DNA from: Massilia sp. UBA2604
Lineage (GTDB): Bacteria; Pseudomonadota; Gammaproteobacteria; Burkholderiales; Burkholderiaceae_D
NCBI GenBank assembly: GCA_002339265.1
Contig: DDKG01000004.1
Location: forward strand, 8,532-72,531
Length of the DNA stretch: 64,000 nt
Reading direction: 5' to 3'
Shown: positions 8,070 through 15,738 of the stretch, one piece after another
How the letters are laid out: each line of letters starts with the position of its first letter
Position numbering within the stretch: position 1 is the stretch's first letter
Made by a program: the position numbers and the translations under genes
Notes under the pieces: generated by a model
Told to the model about the DNA's origin: nothing
What the model saw: the letters and a program-made list of their open reading frames with translations, nothing else
Databases searched by the model: none

Positions 8070-9592
8070 GTGGCCTCCAGCGAGCCACGGCTATCGAGAC
8101 CGAACATCGCGCCTACAGTCGGATACCGTACGCGAGCGAATTGGTCGAGGTTCGAATCCTTCAAGTAGATCGTGCCTAGTGCCAAGTCATCTCGGCTGAA
8201 AAGGAAGTAGTCAGCTACGACCCCCGCGATCGGTTCCATCCGGCCCACGATAGTGAAGTCGGCATTTGGGCTGCCTCGAATTCTCCAGTTCCGCTGGCCG
8301 CGCCGAGGGTTTCGCGGGACGGCAATCTCGATCAGGACTCGAAGGCGCCCATTTATGAGGACTCCGGTCTGGTCGTCTATCGGGTGGGTGGTCCCGCCGG
8401 CGGCCACGGTGAGAGTTTCGACCTCGTGCCGAAGCCCGGCGCATGCCGCGGCGAGTAGCCGTTTCGTCGCCACGAACGCATATTTTGGGGAATCTGGCAG
8501 ACCGGCCGCTTTGTAGGCGCTCATGAGGGAGCCAAACGTGCGCACCAGCAACTGCGGATCCGGCATCAGGGGGTCGGCTGCGATAATCTTCGCGTTCACG
8601 GCCCCATGCCGGTCGTGGCAGGCCTGAAGAAGCGCAACCTGCTCATCTCGAGTGGGTCGCCTCAGTCGACGTGCGCGCTCTGCCTGGACTCGAGCAAAGA
8701 CCTCGGCATCGATGATCGGAGCGACCGCTTCCTGCTTCACGATCCATTGGTCGGCAGCGTTGCGAGTTCGACGGGTAGAGAGCTTGCACGAGCGCCGGTT
8801 GTAAGCGAGGGCCCCACAATACTTCACGTTCGTCAGTAGCGAATTGATCATCGCTTGCGTCCATGGCCGGCCAAACTCGCTTGGCACCGCCTCGCTGTTG
8901 AGTAAGCGCGCGAGACCGGCTTCACTGGCGCCTTGCTCGAGGTAGAGGGCGTACAGGCGCCGCACTGTAGCCACTTCGTGCTCAGGACCCAAGACCAGCA
9001 CAACGCGATCGGTTGCGGATATCTTCGACTCGCCGTATTCGAGAATGGCACGCGGCGTGCCGCAAGCCTTTAGCGCCAGGCGCCGAAGGCCATACCCAGC
9101 ATGTCCACCTTGTTTGAAGCCCATCGCAATGAACCTGGCCTGCGCGGCGAACACCTTCTCGGAAAGGTCGCGGCTGTATTCGGCCGCCATAACGCGCTTC
9201 ATGCTCTTGAGAAGGGAGGCATACGGTCCTGCATCGTCGGCGAAGCGCTCGCCGCAATAGGTGACTTTGATCCCCGCGCGCCTGCAGGTGTGCTCGTGGT
9301 ATGCAGCCTCGTCGATGTCTTGGAATCTCCCCCATCGACTGATGTCAAATACAAGAATCTGGCCGAAGTCGGGCGTCGCTGACTGAACGTCACGCATGAG
9401 TGCGAGCAGGCCCGCACGCCGTCGAATGTCCAGGCCGCTTTTGCCATCGTCGACGTACTCGCGAATGATCTCGATGTCGCGCGCGGCTGCGTATTCCTGG
9501 ATCCTGGCTCGCTGGTGGTCTGTCGAGTAGTCCTGACTCTCGGTCGACATGCGGACGTACATCACAGCACGATTTGCGGCGTAGTCGACCAT
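8063..9592 (-). CDS. Large serine recombinase, first of tandem pair
   Basis: 509 residues from the ATG at 9592, which has GGAGG just upstream; the frame opens nine codons earlier. Catalytic Ser16 lies in YVRMST, at the same position as in the downstream paralog. VFDISRWGRFQD and the recombinase domain (YGLRR, SEAGLARLLNSE, MINSLLTNVKYCG) follow. The C-terminal region of about 200 residues is weakly conserved. Proteins of this type, often over 500 residues, occur in mobile elements of Proteobacteria. A small divergent gene starts 54 bases away. Confidence 0.9.
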   Translation of the reverse strand: MVDYAANRAVMYVRMSTESQDYSTDHQRARIQEYAAARDIEIIREYVDDGKSGLDIRRRAGLLALMRDVQSATPDFGQILVFDISRWGRFQDIDEAAYHEHTCRRAGIKVTYCGERFADDAGPYASLLKSMKRVMAAEYSRDLSEKVFAAQARFIAMGFKQGGHAGYGLRRLALKACGTPRAILEYGESKISATDRVVLVLGPEHEVATVRRLYALYLEQGASEAGLARLLNSEAVPSEFGRPWTQAMINSLLTNVKYCGALAYNRRSCKLSTRRTRNAADQWIVKQEAVAPIIDAEVFARVQAERARRLRRPTRDEQVALLQACHDRHGAVNAKIIAADPLMPDPQLLVRTFGSLMSAYKAAGLPDSPKYAFVATKRLLAAACAGLRHEVETLTVAAGGTTHPIDDQTGVLINGRLRVLIEIAVPRNPRRGQRNWRIRGSPNADFTIVGRMEPIAGVVADYFLFSRDDLALGTIYLKDSNLDQFARVRYPTVGAMFGLDSRGSLEATC

Positions 9593-9646
9593 ATAGCCTC
9601 CAATTTTGATGTTGCGCAAAAGGCCGCAAATTCTTTGGGAGACTAT

Positions 9647-9865
9647 ATGAGGATGAGCAATGGCGCTACAAAAACGATCACGCCGCTTGTGTTAGCTGTG
9701 GCATTAGAGCTGCGACGCACGCATGGGACAGCACTAGCCGCAAGCTATCTGAATGAGGTTGGGGTCGCATTAGAAGTCGCGGTGGAACTATTAGCGGAGG
9801 AGGTCGCAGTACGCACCATAGACTACAAACTAGAATGGAAGCGCCGGCTCGACGATCTCAGGTAG
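9647..9865 (+). CDS. Small protein divergent from the serine recombinases
   Basis: 72 residues from ATG 9647 (GGGAG nine bases upstream); ATG 9653 is a second choice. Mostly helical and without cysteine: a central VALELRRTHGTALAASYLNE could form an amphipathic helix, followed by an acidic helix and a basic end. Not recognised. The divergent placement against the recombinase pair suggests a recombination directionality factor or regulator, which is inference. Its last 36 bases overlap the end of the convergent gene at 9830-10,120. Confidence 0.6.
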   Translation: MRMSNGATKTITPLVLAVALELRRTHGTALAASYLNEVGVALEVAVELLAEEVAVRTIDYKLEWKRRLDDLR

Positions 9866-10120
9866 CGGTTGCCAATGAATCGGCTCGAGAGAGTGCCATT
9901 CCATCATATCCGCGAGATAAGGTTCGGTCGGAAATCCCGAGTGGCCGCAAATGTCCGAGAGGTCTGGCTCGTTGAACGAAACGAGCAATATCGGCAGGTG
10001 GCCGAAACGCGGCTGCAGCCGATTGAGAATACTGGTGGCAGCTGCTTCGGTCGGCCAACAGCTGTTAATCTTGACCACCGCAACGCGTACGCAGCAGAGG
10101 TCCATAACTACACACTGCAC
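9830..10120 (-). CDS. Small phage protein coupled to cI
   Basis: 96 residues starting at a GTG that overlaps the repressor stop codon (TAGTG), so translation is likely coupled to cI. The next possible start is ATG 10,105. The sequence looks like a real globular protein (VRVAVVKINSCWPTEAAA, ILLVSFNEPDLSDICGHSG) but is not recognised. It would be expressed in the lysogen together with cI, like the rex genes of lambda by position only. Confidence 0.65.
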   Translation of the reverse strand: MQCVVMDLCCVRVAVVKINSCWPTEAAATSILNRLQPRFGHLPILLVSFNEPDLSDICGHSGFPTEPYLADMMEWHSLEPIHWQPLPEIVEPALPF

Positions 10121-10830
10121 TAATAATGTTCTCGTTCGCTACGAACCACGCGACCGATGATGATGCACTCAGCGCCCTTGCATAGTTTTCGGTGGTATTC
10201 CTGGGCACGGTTGTCGGAAACCAGGTACCAATCGCCGGCATCGCGGGTGAGGCGCTTAATCACGTCTTCACCCTCGTAGTTGATGACAAAGACCGCGCCA
10301 TCGGAAGGTTCGGTGTCGAGTTTGTTGATGAAGACAGTGTCTCCTTCGTTGAACGTCGGCTCCATACTGCGGCCGCGCACGCGTATCGCGATCAGATGCT
10401 CAGCGCGCAGTTGGCGCCGCCGCAACCAGTCGGCTGGCACGGTGGCGGTCGATCCGTCATATGGCTCCGGCTCGACTCCGAAACCGCTTACTCCAGCCGA
10501 GACCAGAAGGCGTACCTTCGGGATGTGCACGAAAGCTCCGCTGTCTGGGTCGGCGGCGGCGACTAGCTTGACGTCTTCGATTCGATCAGCCGACGGCGCC
10601 TTGGCTGGCCCAGATCCCTTGCCATGCAAGAGCCACATCGGATCGATCCCGAGCACCTCACAGACCTTCGTCAGTCGGATGCCCGATATTTCCTTGATGC
10701 CGCCATCAGCGACACTCTTCTCCCAGTCGGTAGCCGTAGGCGGCGAGATGCGAACGGCCTTCGCAAAATCACTCTTGCTTAGCCCCTTTGCAGCGCGTGC
10801 TTCGGCCAATCTTAGTTTCCATTGTTCCAT
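10120..10830 (-). CDS. cI: CI-type phage repressor (LexA-like, S24 peptidase)
   Basis: 236 residues. An N-terminal helix-turn-helix (about 5-65: GLSKSDFAKAVRISPPTATDWE) binds operators. A linker leads to an S24 self-cleaving domain: cleavage site Ala112-Gly113 (VSAGVSG), catalytic Ser155 in RGRSMEPTFNEGD and Lys192 in EDVIKRL. RecA-stimulated self-cleavage would induce the prophage. The first TTAGG-N4-CCTAA operator overlaps its start codon, pointing to autoregulation. Divergent from cro. Confidence 0.95.
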   Translation of the reverse strand: MEQWKLRLAEARAAKGLSKSDFAKAVRISPPTATDWEKSVADGGIKEISGIRLTKVCEVLGIDPMWLLHGKGSGPAKAPSADRIEDVKLVAAADPDSGAFVHIPKVRLLVSAGVSGFGVEPEPYDGSTATVPADWLRRRQLRAEHLIAIRVRGRSMEPTFNEGDTVFINKLDTEPSDGAVFVINYEGEDVIKRLTRDAGDWYLVSDNRAQEYHRKLCKGAECIIIGRVVRSEREHY

Positions 10831-10900
10831 TAGGTAATCCTAATCTTTTTTTGGTGAGGCAAGCCTAAAAACGCTTGCCTAATAATTTAGGTATGCCTAA
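10830..10900. promoter_or_regulatory. OR-like operator array between cI and cro
   Basis: Three 14-bp inverted repeats of the form TTAGG-N4-CCTAA occur: 10,830-10,843 (TAAT spacer), 10,855-10,868 (TGAGG-CAAG-CCTAA) and 10,887-10,900 (TATG spacer), with an imperfect half-site near 10,876. They fill the 79 bases between the divergent cI and cro genes. The third ends 10 bases before the cro ATG. The TATG-spaced site also recurs at 158-171. Confidence 0.8.
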
Positions 10901-10909
10901 AATGGATCC

Positions 10910-11128
10910 ATGAATCGAGACATTACGCCCGATGAAATCATCGACGCCCTGGGCGGGACGTCAGAAGTAGCTCGGCTATGCGAGATACAACCGCCTTCGG
11001 TATCTGAATGGCGAAGATTAGGCATACCGAAGGCGCAGCTAAAGTTTCTGCGCTTGGCGCGTCCAGCCGTCTTCTCTGACCTGGGTCTTGCCGAATCGGT
11101 TCCCCGTCGCCGTATTGGCGACGTCTGA
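10910..11128 (+). CDS. Cro / YdaS-like DNA-binding protein
   Basis: 72 residues. The whole protein is a helix-turn-helix of the YdaS/Cro type: IIDALGGTSEVARLCEIQPPSVSEWRRLGIPKAQ, where the SEVAR and SVSEWRR helices form the motif. Divergent from cI and preceded by three operators, it is the first gene of the rightward early operon. It is expected to repress cI and permit lytic growth. No toxin activity can be inferred from sequence. Confidence 0.85.
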   Translation: MNRDITPDEIIDALGGTSEVARLCEIQPPSVSEWRRLGIPKAQLKFLRLARPAVFSDLGLAESVPRRRIGDV

Positions 11129-11202
11129 GCTTCTGTGATTTCGAGCTGAGCAGTTTTCATAGTGTTGTCAGATTAGCTTTCTATCTGGAAAGAGTCACGA
11201 AG

Positions 11203-11772
11203 ATGAGTATTCAAAATCAGTCGTTGGTCGAAATCCTGCGCTCCGCCATTGAGGCCTGGCGCACCACCCAGCGCATGAGTCGCGAGGCCGTGGCGATCGC
11301 GATCGTCGAGGCTCACCTAGCGTACGCCGCTGGCGCGGCCGCCGAGATCAGCTTCGAGTTCGTGGGCAGCGATGCCTACGACCGCGCGAAGAAGGCTGCG
11401 CAGAAGATTTTCCGCTGGCTGGACGAGGGCAACCTGCCGGCCAACATGATCCCGTCGATGCTGGCCGCGCTGCCGGCTGAGCAGCGCCTGACTGCCATGA
11501 ACCAGATCCTGTGCCCGCTCGGCATCGAAGCGCGTGCAGCCGATCAGGCGCCGGCAATCGGCTTCGACCCGCTGAAGCACCTGAAGAACATCGCTAAGGA
11601 AAGCGCGGAAGGGAAGTTGGCGCTGCTCCAGGTCGGCGCCGAGGCCTCCGAGGAGCAGCTGCTCGCCGTGCGCATCGAACTGACCGAAGCGGCCGAGGCC
11701 TATCAAGCTGCTGCAGACGACGTGACCGCCGAGATTCACGCCCGCCGGGCACTGGCCCGCGCGAGCGCCTAG
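11203..11772 (+). CDS. YdaT-like early regulator
   Basis: 189 residues. The N-terminal part (LVEILRSAIEAWRTTQRMSREAVAIAIVEAH, then KIFRWLDEG and IPSMLAALPAEQRL) matches the phage family annotated as YdaT, normally encoded next to YdaS as here. A helical, Ala/Glu-rich C-terminal part (about 110-189) looks like a coiled coil. The pair occupies the position of cro-cII in lambdoid phages, so a transcription role is likely. Confidence 0.75.
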   Translation: MSIQNQSLVEILRSAIEAWRTTQRMSREAVAIAIVEAHLAYAAGAAAEISFEFVGSDAYDRAKKAAQKIFRWLDEGNLPANMIPSMLAALPAEQRLTAMNQILCPLGIEARAADQAPAIGFDPLKHLKNIAKESAEGKLALLQVGAEASEEQLLAVRIELTEAAEAYQAAADDVTAEIHARRALARASA

Positions 11773-11831
11773 TCGACGTAGGCAGCGCCCAGGCGGCGGG
11801 ATGGCGCCGCCACCAACACCGAGGAGTGAAC

Positions 11832-12035
11832 TTGAAAAACGTACCGAAGCTGCTGGACACGCTGCGCGACCGCTTCCAGATCAAGAGCGATGCGGCCCTG
11901 GCGCGCGAGCTGGACATCGCGCCGAGCGTGCTCAGCAAGCTGCGTGCCGGCGCCACCCTGGGCCCGACCGTGATCCTCAGCATCCACGAGCGCTTGGGCG
12001 TATCGGTGAAAGAGATCCGCGCGCTGGCGGCGTAA
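11832..12035 (+). CDS. Small helix-turn-helix protein
   Basis: 67 residues from TTG 11,832, five bases after GAGGAG; a GTG at 11,826 overlaps that site. KNVPKLLDTLRDRF leads into a compact HTH (SDAALARELDIAPSVLSKLR, then HERLGVSVKEIRAL). It resembles small XRE-type proteins. It may fine-tune the early phage switch; target unknown. Confidence 0.75.
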   Translation: MKNVPKLLDTLRDRFQIKSDAALARELDIAPSVLSKLRAGATLGPTVILSIHERLGVSVKEIRALAA

Positions 12036-12110
12036 AGCCCGCTCCTCACCGATACCACGATAACCCGGCACCTGTCCGCAGGCCTGCGCCGGATCACAGA
12101 AGGAGAAGGG

Positions 12111-12215
12111 ATGGATCAACAGGAAGAAGGGGACGCAGCGCCGGCGCCGATCGAGCCCGGCCACGTGATGAGCCGCGAGAAATACGAGCAGATGCTCGCA
12201 GAGCAGCAGATGTGA
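12111..12215 (+). CDS. Very small phage protein (34 residues)
   Basis: ATG 12,111 follows GAAGGAGAAGGG, a strong ribosome binding site. 34 residues, acidic at the start, with a short helix MSREKYEQMLAEQQM at the end. Too short for assignment, but the start site and position in a tight operon support it. It is followed by a hairpin. Confidence 0.55.
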   Translation: MDQQEEGDAAPAPIEPGHVMSREKYEQMLAEQQM

Positions 12216-12218
12216 AAA

Positions 12219-12238
12219 GACCCGGTTGCAGCCGGGTC
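12219..12238 (+). terminator. GC-rich hairpin in the early operon
   Basis: GACCCGG-TTGCAG-CCGGGTC is a perfect 7-bp stem starting four bases after the small gene. It is followed by CCTTAAAG rather than a U-run, so it could be a weak terminator, an antitermination element or an RNA processing site. Confidence 0.45.
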
Positions 12239-12269
12239 CCTTAAAGCAGTTCCTTGGAGAGGAAACCAA

Positions 12270-12530
12270 ATGTTAGCACAATCGAATCCACCGGCGGTGC
12301 ACGCCGGTGAAGATCAGTCTTCGCCGCCAGCTTGCCTGTCGGCCATTTCCTATGCGACCGAGCCACGCGAGCCCCGCGCCAGCGAGGCGGCAACGCTGAA
12401 CCAGCTGGTGATCGATAACGACTGGCTGCGTGCCGGCGACGCCGTCTTCATCATCGAGACCTGCCGCCACACCCTGACCGATGCAGACCTGAATGCGGCC
12501 GCGCGCGCCGTGATCGGCGGTGCCGCGTGA
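12270..12530 (+). CDS. Phage hypothetical protein
   Basis: 86 residues; GGAGAGG lies upstream of the ATG. A Pro-rich first third is followed by NQLVIDNDWLRAGDAVFIIE and a helical segment LTDADLNAAARAV. Not recognised. The end overlaps the GTG start of the next gene by four bases, so they are co-translated. Early operon, function unknown. Confidence 0.65.
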   Translation: MLAQSNPPAVHAGEDQSSPPACLSAISYATEPREPRASEAATLNQLVIDNDWLRAGDAVFIIETCRHTLTDADLNAAARAVIGGAA

Positions 12531-13249
12531 GCGACCTGACTCCGGACCGCTTCCTGCGCGACGTCGCCGGCCACAAGCTGACCATCCTGCGTGACGACGG
12601 CGTTTACCGCCATCTGCGCTTCAGCCGCCCTGATACCGGCTGCATGCACTTCGACCTGATCACGTGGCCTGGTCATCTGTGCTACGCCGGCGACATGGGC
12701 ACTTACGTGTTCACCCGCCTCCGCGACATGTTCGATTTTTTCCGGCGCTCGAAGTCGAAAGAGCTCTTCGCCGTCGACCATTACTACTGGGCCGAGAAGG
12801 TCGAAGCCGGCGGCCGCGCGGGCCGCGGCAACGGTGTGACCCAGTTCAGCAAAGCCAAGTTCGACGCCGCTGTGCGGCAGCGAGTCGCGGACTTCCTGGA
12901 GGGCGAGACCAGCGAGGCCGTAGACCTCGGCGAGACCGAGCTATTCGCCTGCGCGCTGGGCGATCTGCGCGCTGCCGTCGAGCGAGAAGTGATCGGCGCG
13001 GACGACAACGATATCCGCTGCTTCGACGCCGCCAATGAATTCGTTTTCGGGGCGGAAGACAGCGAGGCCTGGAGCGCATACTTCGGCGCCGAGACGACCT
13101 TCGAGTTCACGGACTTCTGGGAGGTCAATCACGACGAGTTCACGCACCGCTTCCAGTGGTGCTGCTATGCGCTGGCCTGGGGCATCAAGCAGTACGACGA
13201 ATCGAAGGCAGCGGCACGCGCGGCCGAAGGCGAAGAGGTGTCAGCATGA
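12527..13249 (+). CDS. Conserved phage early protein of unknown function
   Basis: 240 residues from GTG 12,527. The start (LTPDRFLRDVAGHKLTILRD, then GVYRHLRFSRP and LITWPGHLCYAGDMGTYVF) matches a protein widely seen in early regions of proteobacterial siphophages, with no known activity. The C-terminal half is acidic with conserved Trp and Phe (FTDFWEVNHDEFTHRFQWCC). Overlaps its neighbours at both ends. Confidence 0.8.
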   Translation: MSDLTPDRFLRDVAGHKLTILRDDGVYRHLRFSRPDTGCMHFDLITWPGHLCYAGDMGTYVFTRLRDMFDFFRRSKSKELFAVDHYYWAEKVEAGGRAGRGNGVTQFSKAKFDAAVRQRVADFLEGETSEAVDLGETELFACALGDLRAAVEREVIGADDNDIRCFDAANEFVFGAEDSEAWSAYFGAETTFEFTDFWEVNHDEFTHRFQWCCYALAWGIKQYDESKAAARAAEGEEVSA

Positions 13250-13704
13250 CGCGCGCCAGCTACGTCACCCCTGGCCAGACTGCTGCCCGCCTGGATAACC
13301 TGCGCCGCCTGGTCGGCGCGCTGCTGGTCGGCCCGCTGAGCCGCATCGCAATCGGCAACCTGCTGCAGATTGGACCGTCCGGCGTCCGCAAGTACCTCGC
13401 CGACCTCGGCGCGCGCGTCACCTCGGCGCGCGGCGACGACGGCCTCATGTGCTACCTGGCCATCACGCCGGAGCAGGCCCAGGCCTACCTGGCGCAGCTC
13501 GCGGCGGCGCCGGTGTCGCGCCCGACCGGCATGCAGAAACGCGCGAAGGATCTCGCCACGATCGGCGCCGGCCGCCACATCCACGTTATGCTGGACGACA
13601 GCCACTTCGCGGTGCGCCTGCACTCGGCGCCGGCCGCGCGCGACCCGCTGGTCGCCGCTTTCTTCGGTCAGCGCGCCGCGGAGGTCCAACATGGCCACCA
13701 ATAA
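13246..13704 (+). CDS. Phage hypothetical protein, possible winged-helix
   Basis: 152 residues from ATG 13,246, overlapping the previous stop (ATGA). LDNLRRLVGALLVGPLSRIAIGNLLQIGPSGVRKYLADLG looks like a winged helix-turn-helix, suggesting DNA binding. The C-terminal half (HIHVMLDDSHFAVRLH) is probably beta-rich. No named family recognised. Part of the tightly packed early operon. Confidence 0.65.
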   Translation: MTRASYVTPGQTAARLDNLRRLVGALLVGPLSRIAIGNLLQIGPSGVRKYLADLGARVTSARGDDGLMCYLAITPEQAQAYLAQLAAAPVSRPTGMQKRAKDLATIGAGRHIHVMLDDSHFAVRLHSAPAARDPLVAAFFGQRAAEVQHGHQ

Positions 13705-14104
13705 AGGAACCCGCACCGCGATGCGCGGCACTGCAGCCTATGCCGCCGGCGCATACCTGCACAAGCACGGCCCGATGAAGCAGCACGAGCTGTTCGCCGT
13801 GGTCGACATGGGCCACAAGACCGGCCACCAGGAAGACACCCTGCAGCGCGCGATCAGCAGCGGCTGGCTGGTCCAGCAGGACGACGAGAAGATCAACATC
13901 AGCCGCTTCGCCCGCGCGCACTACGACCAGCTGGAGGGCGAGAAGGCCCGTCCAGTCGGCCAGATCGCCGCGGCACGCCAGCCGGTCGACGTCTTTGCGC
14001 GCCCGCCGCTGAGCAAGCACTTTATCCCGAACCCGCGCGGCACCCGCCAGGACATCCCCGCGTGGTCGGTGCGCAGCGGGCAGTCCTTCCACACGAAAGC
14101 CTGA
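13691..14104 (+). CDS. Phage hypothetical protein, possible HTH
   Basis: 137 residues from ATG 13,691, overlapping the end of the previous gene by 14 bases. AAYLHKHGPMKQHELFAVVDM, then EDTLQRAISSGWLV, looks like a winged-helix unit as found in phage regulators. The C-terminus is Pro/Arg rich. No specific function. It is the last gene before the oppositely oriented membrane protein. Confidence 0.65.
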   Translation: MATNKGTRTAMRGTAAYAAGAYLHKHGPMKQHELFAVVDMGHKTGHQEDTLQRAISSGWLVQQDDEKINISRFARAHYDQLEGEKARPVGQIAAARQPVDVFARPPLSKHFIPNPRGTRQDIPAWSVRSGQSFHTKA

Positions 14105-14118
14105 TCATGGCTGTGTCG

Positions 14119-14811
14119 TCAATTCGTAGGGCACGCCTCCAGCAGCGCCGTGCGCAGTGCGTCCAACTCGCTGAGAGCAAGTTGGAAGGATCGGCGCAGG
14201 GAGGAGCCGTAACGGATGAGTTCCTCGCGCGCCCGCGCAGCAGCCTGCTCGGCATCAAGGTGATGCGTGTCTGCATATCTCACCTCAGCTGTGATGAGGG
14301 TCTCGACCAAGGAGTTGTGGGTATTGGTGGTCATGGCCAAACTCTTCGCGAGCGTGAACGTGTGGATTATCTGGCCTTGAAGTCGAGTGTCGTGAATGCC
14401 GCCGAGCTTCGGAATAAGGCCGTCAAATATAGGGAAAGGATAATCGGGCAGCGGGAACACAACTCGAATCGGCTCGCCGTGCGGGACCCCTACAATCGCA
14501 TCTCCAACCTGTGTCTGTATGTACATGAGCGTGGTTTCGACTTCAGCCAGCAGGCAACGAAGCATTCCCTCCTCTTCCTGACGCTGGTTGATCGCTTCAC
14601 GACGACGCTGCTGCTCTGCCTGGTCGGTGCTGACGAATATAGCCGCAACAATGGCAGCGACGGATCCCACGGCCTGCACCCACGCCGGCCAATCGAATTC
14701 ACCCTCCACAGGGGCGAAGATGATCCGGGCAATCGCGAGGAGCAACGCCGCTATGGCGGCCAGCGCATACAGGTGCCAAAACCTACGAAGGTGTGTTTGT
14801 TCTTTTGTCAT
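14119..14811 (-). CDS. Two-TM membrane protein inserted against the early operon
   Basis: 230 residues from ATG 14,811; a GTG at 14,841 is an alternative. TM1 (about 15-33) and TM2 (about 44-62, VQAVGSVAAIVAAIFVS) are followed by a charged helix (AEQQRRREAINQRQEEEG) and a cytoplasmic domain of about 150 residues. This layout is common in uncharacterised phage and bacterial membrane proteins. It lies convergent to the early operon and more AT-rich, so it is an accessory (moron) gene. An exclusion or defence role is plausible but not shown. Confidence 0.7.
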   Translation of the reverse strand: MTKEQTHLRRFWHLYALAAIAALLLAIARIIFAPVEGEFDWPAWVQAVGSVAAIVAAIFVSTDQAEQQRRREAINQRQEEEGMLRCLLAEVETTLMYIQTQVGDAIVGVPHGEPIRVVFPLPDYPFPIFDGLIPKLGGIHDTRLQGQIIHTFTLAKSLAMTTNTHNSLVETLITAEVRYADTHHLDAEQAAARAREELIRYGSSLRRSFQLALSELDALRTALLEACPTN

Positions 14812-14825
14812 CAAAGGAGCATAGC

Positions 14826-15389
14826 ATGATGCGCCGCTCACCCCTCAAGCAGGGCAAGCCGCTCGAGCGCAAGACGCCGATGGCGCGCGGCACCGGCTTC
14901 AAGTCGCCCGCCGCCGGCGCGGGCCTGCTGCGCGTCGCCGCAGTCCAGGCGCAGGCCCGGGCCCGCGAGCCGAAGCTGCGCAAGCCGATCGCCTCCCGCG
15001 GTATGAAGGGCCGCCCGGCGACCGCTGACGAGCAGCGCTTCATGACGGCGATCGCCGCCCTGGGCTGCATCGCATGCAAGAAGGACGGCTGGCACAACCC
15101 GGACGTCAGCGTGCACCACATCGACGGCCGCACGAAGCCGGGCGCGCACCTGCTGGTTCTGCCGCTGTGCGCTGGCCACCACCAGGACGGCACCGGCCCA
15201 AACCCGACCCTCATCGCGGTCCACCCGTACAAGGCGCGCTTCGAAGAGCGCTACGGCGCCCAGCGCGCGCTGCTGGCGGAGTGTCTCGAGATGATCAAAA
15301 ACCAAATCGGCCTGCGCTATACCGGATGCGCGGCCACCAACCTCACTGCGGAGCAAAGAAATGGGTGCATTTTGTGTATTCGGTATTAG
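14826..15389 (+). CDS. Ref-like HNH nuclease (RecA-dependent nuclease family)
   Basis: 187 residues from ATG 14,826 (AAAGGAG upstream). A basic, disordered N-terminus (SPLKQGKPLERKTPMARG) precedes an HNH-type domain: CIACKKDG, VSVHHIDGRTKPGAH, LPLCAGHHQDG. This matches the phage P1 Ref family, which cuts DNA where RecA filaments form. In this prophage it may serve recombination or host DNA damage. The assignment rests on motif order seen in the sequence plus family knowledge. Confidence 0.8.
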   Translation: MMRRSPLKQGKPLERKTPMARGTGFKSPAAGAGLLRVAAVQAQARAREPKLRKPIASRGMKGRPATADEQRFMTAIAALGCIACKKDGWHNPDVSVHHIDGRTKPGAHLLVLPLCAGHHQDGTGPNPTLIAVHPYKARFEERYGAQRALLAECLEMIKNQIGLRYTGCAATNLTAEQRNGCILCIRY

Positions 15390-15738
15390 CCGGACCGTGT
15401 GCCAAGCGGCGGCTGCAAGGAAAGTTCCAACGATCGATCTTGAGACGCGCAAGAACCTGACGCCAGCCGAGTGGGTGGTGCGCCGCGATGCCTTGGCAGA
15501 TCAATTATTCGCCGAGGCCACGCGCCGCGTGAAGATCAGCCCGGAGTTGGACGCGCCTCAGTTCTGCAATGACTGGATTGCGGCGGATCCTTCGCACGTG
15601 CGCGACACAGTTCTGATGGTACGCGGGCCGAAGCTCGACAAGCATGGCAATCGCATTATCCGCGACGGCGCGCCTGTCGAAACTTGGCTCGACTATCGGG
15701 CCGAGTGCGAGCGCCTCGGTATCGCTGCTGCAGCATGA
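15361..15738 (+). CDS. Conserved phage early protein
   Basis: 125 residues, overlapping the end of the Ref-like gene by 29 bases in another frame. Starts MGAFCVFGISRTVCQAAAARK; a short similar start is common in phage early regions. The middle is LTPAEWVVRRDALADQLFAEA and the C-terminus includes VETWLDYRAECERLG. No motif that fixes a function. It overlaps the next ATG by four bases. Confidence 0.7.
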   Translation: MGAFCVFGISRTVCQAAAARKVPTIDLETRKNLTPAEWVVRRDALADQLFAEATRRVKISPELDAPQFCNDWIAADPSHVRDTVLMVRGPKLDKHGNRIIRDGAPVETWLDYRAECERLGIAAAA

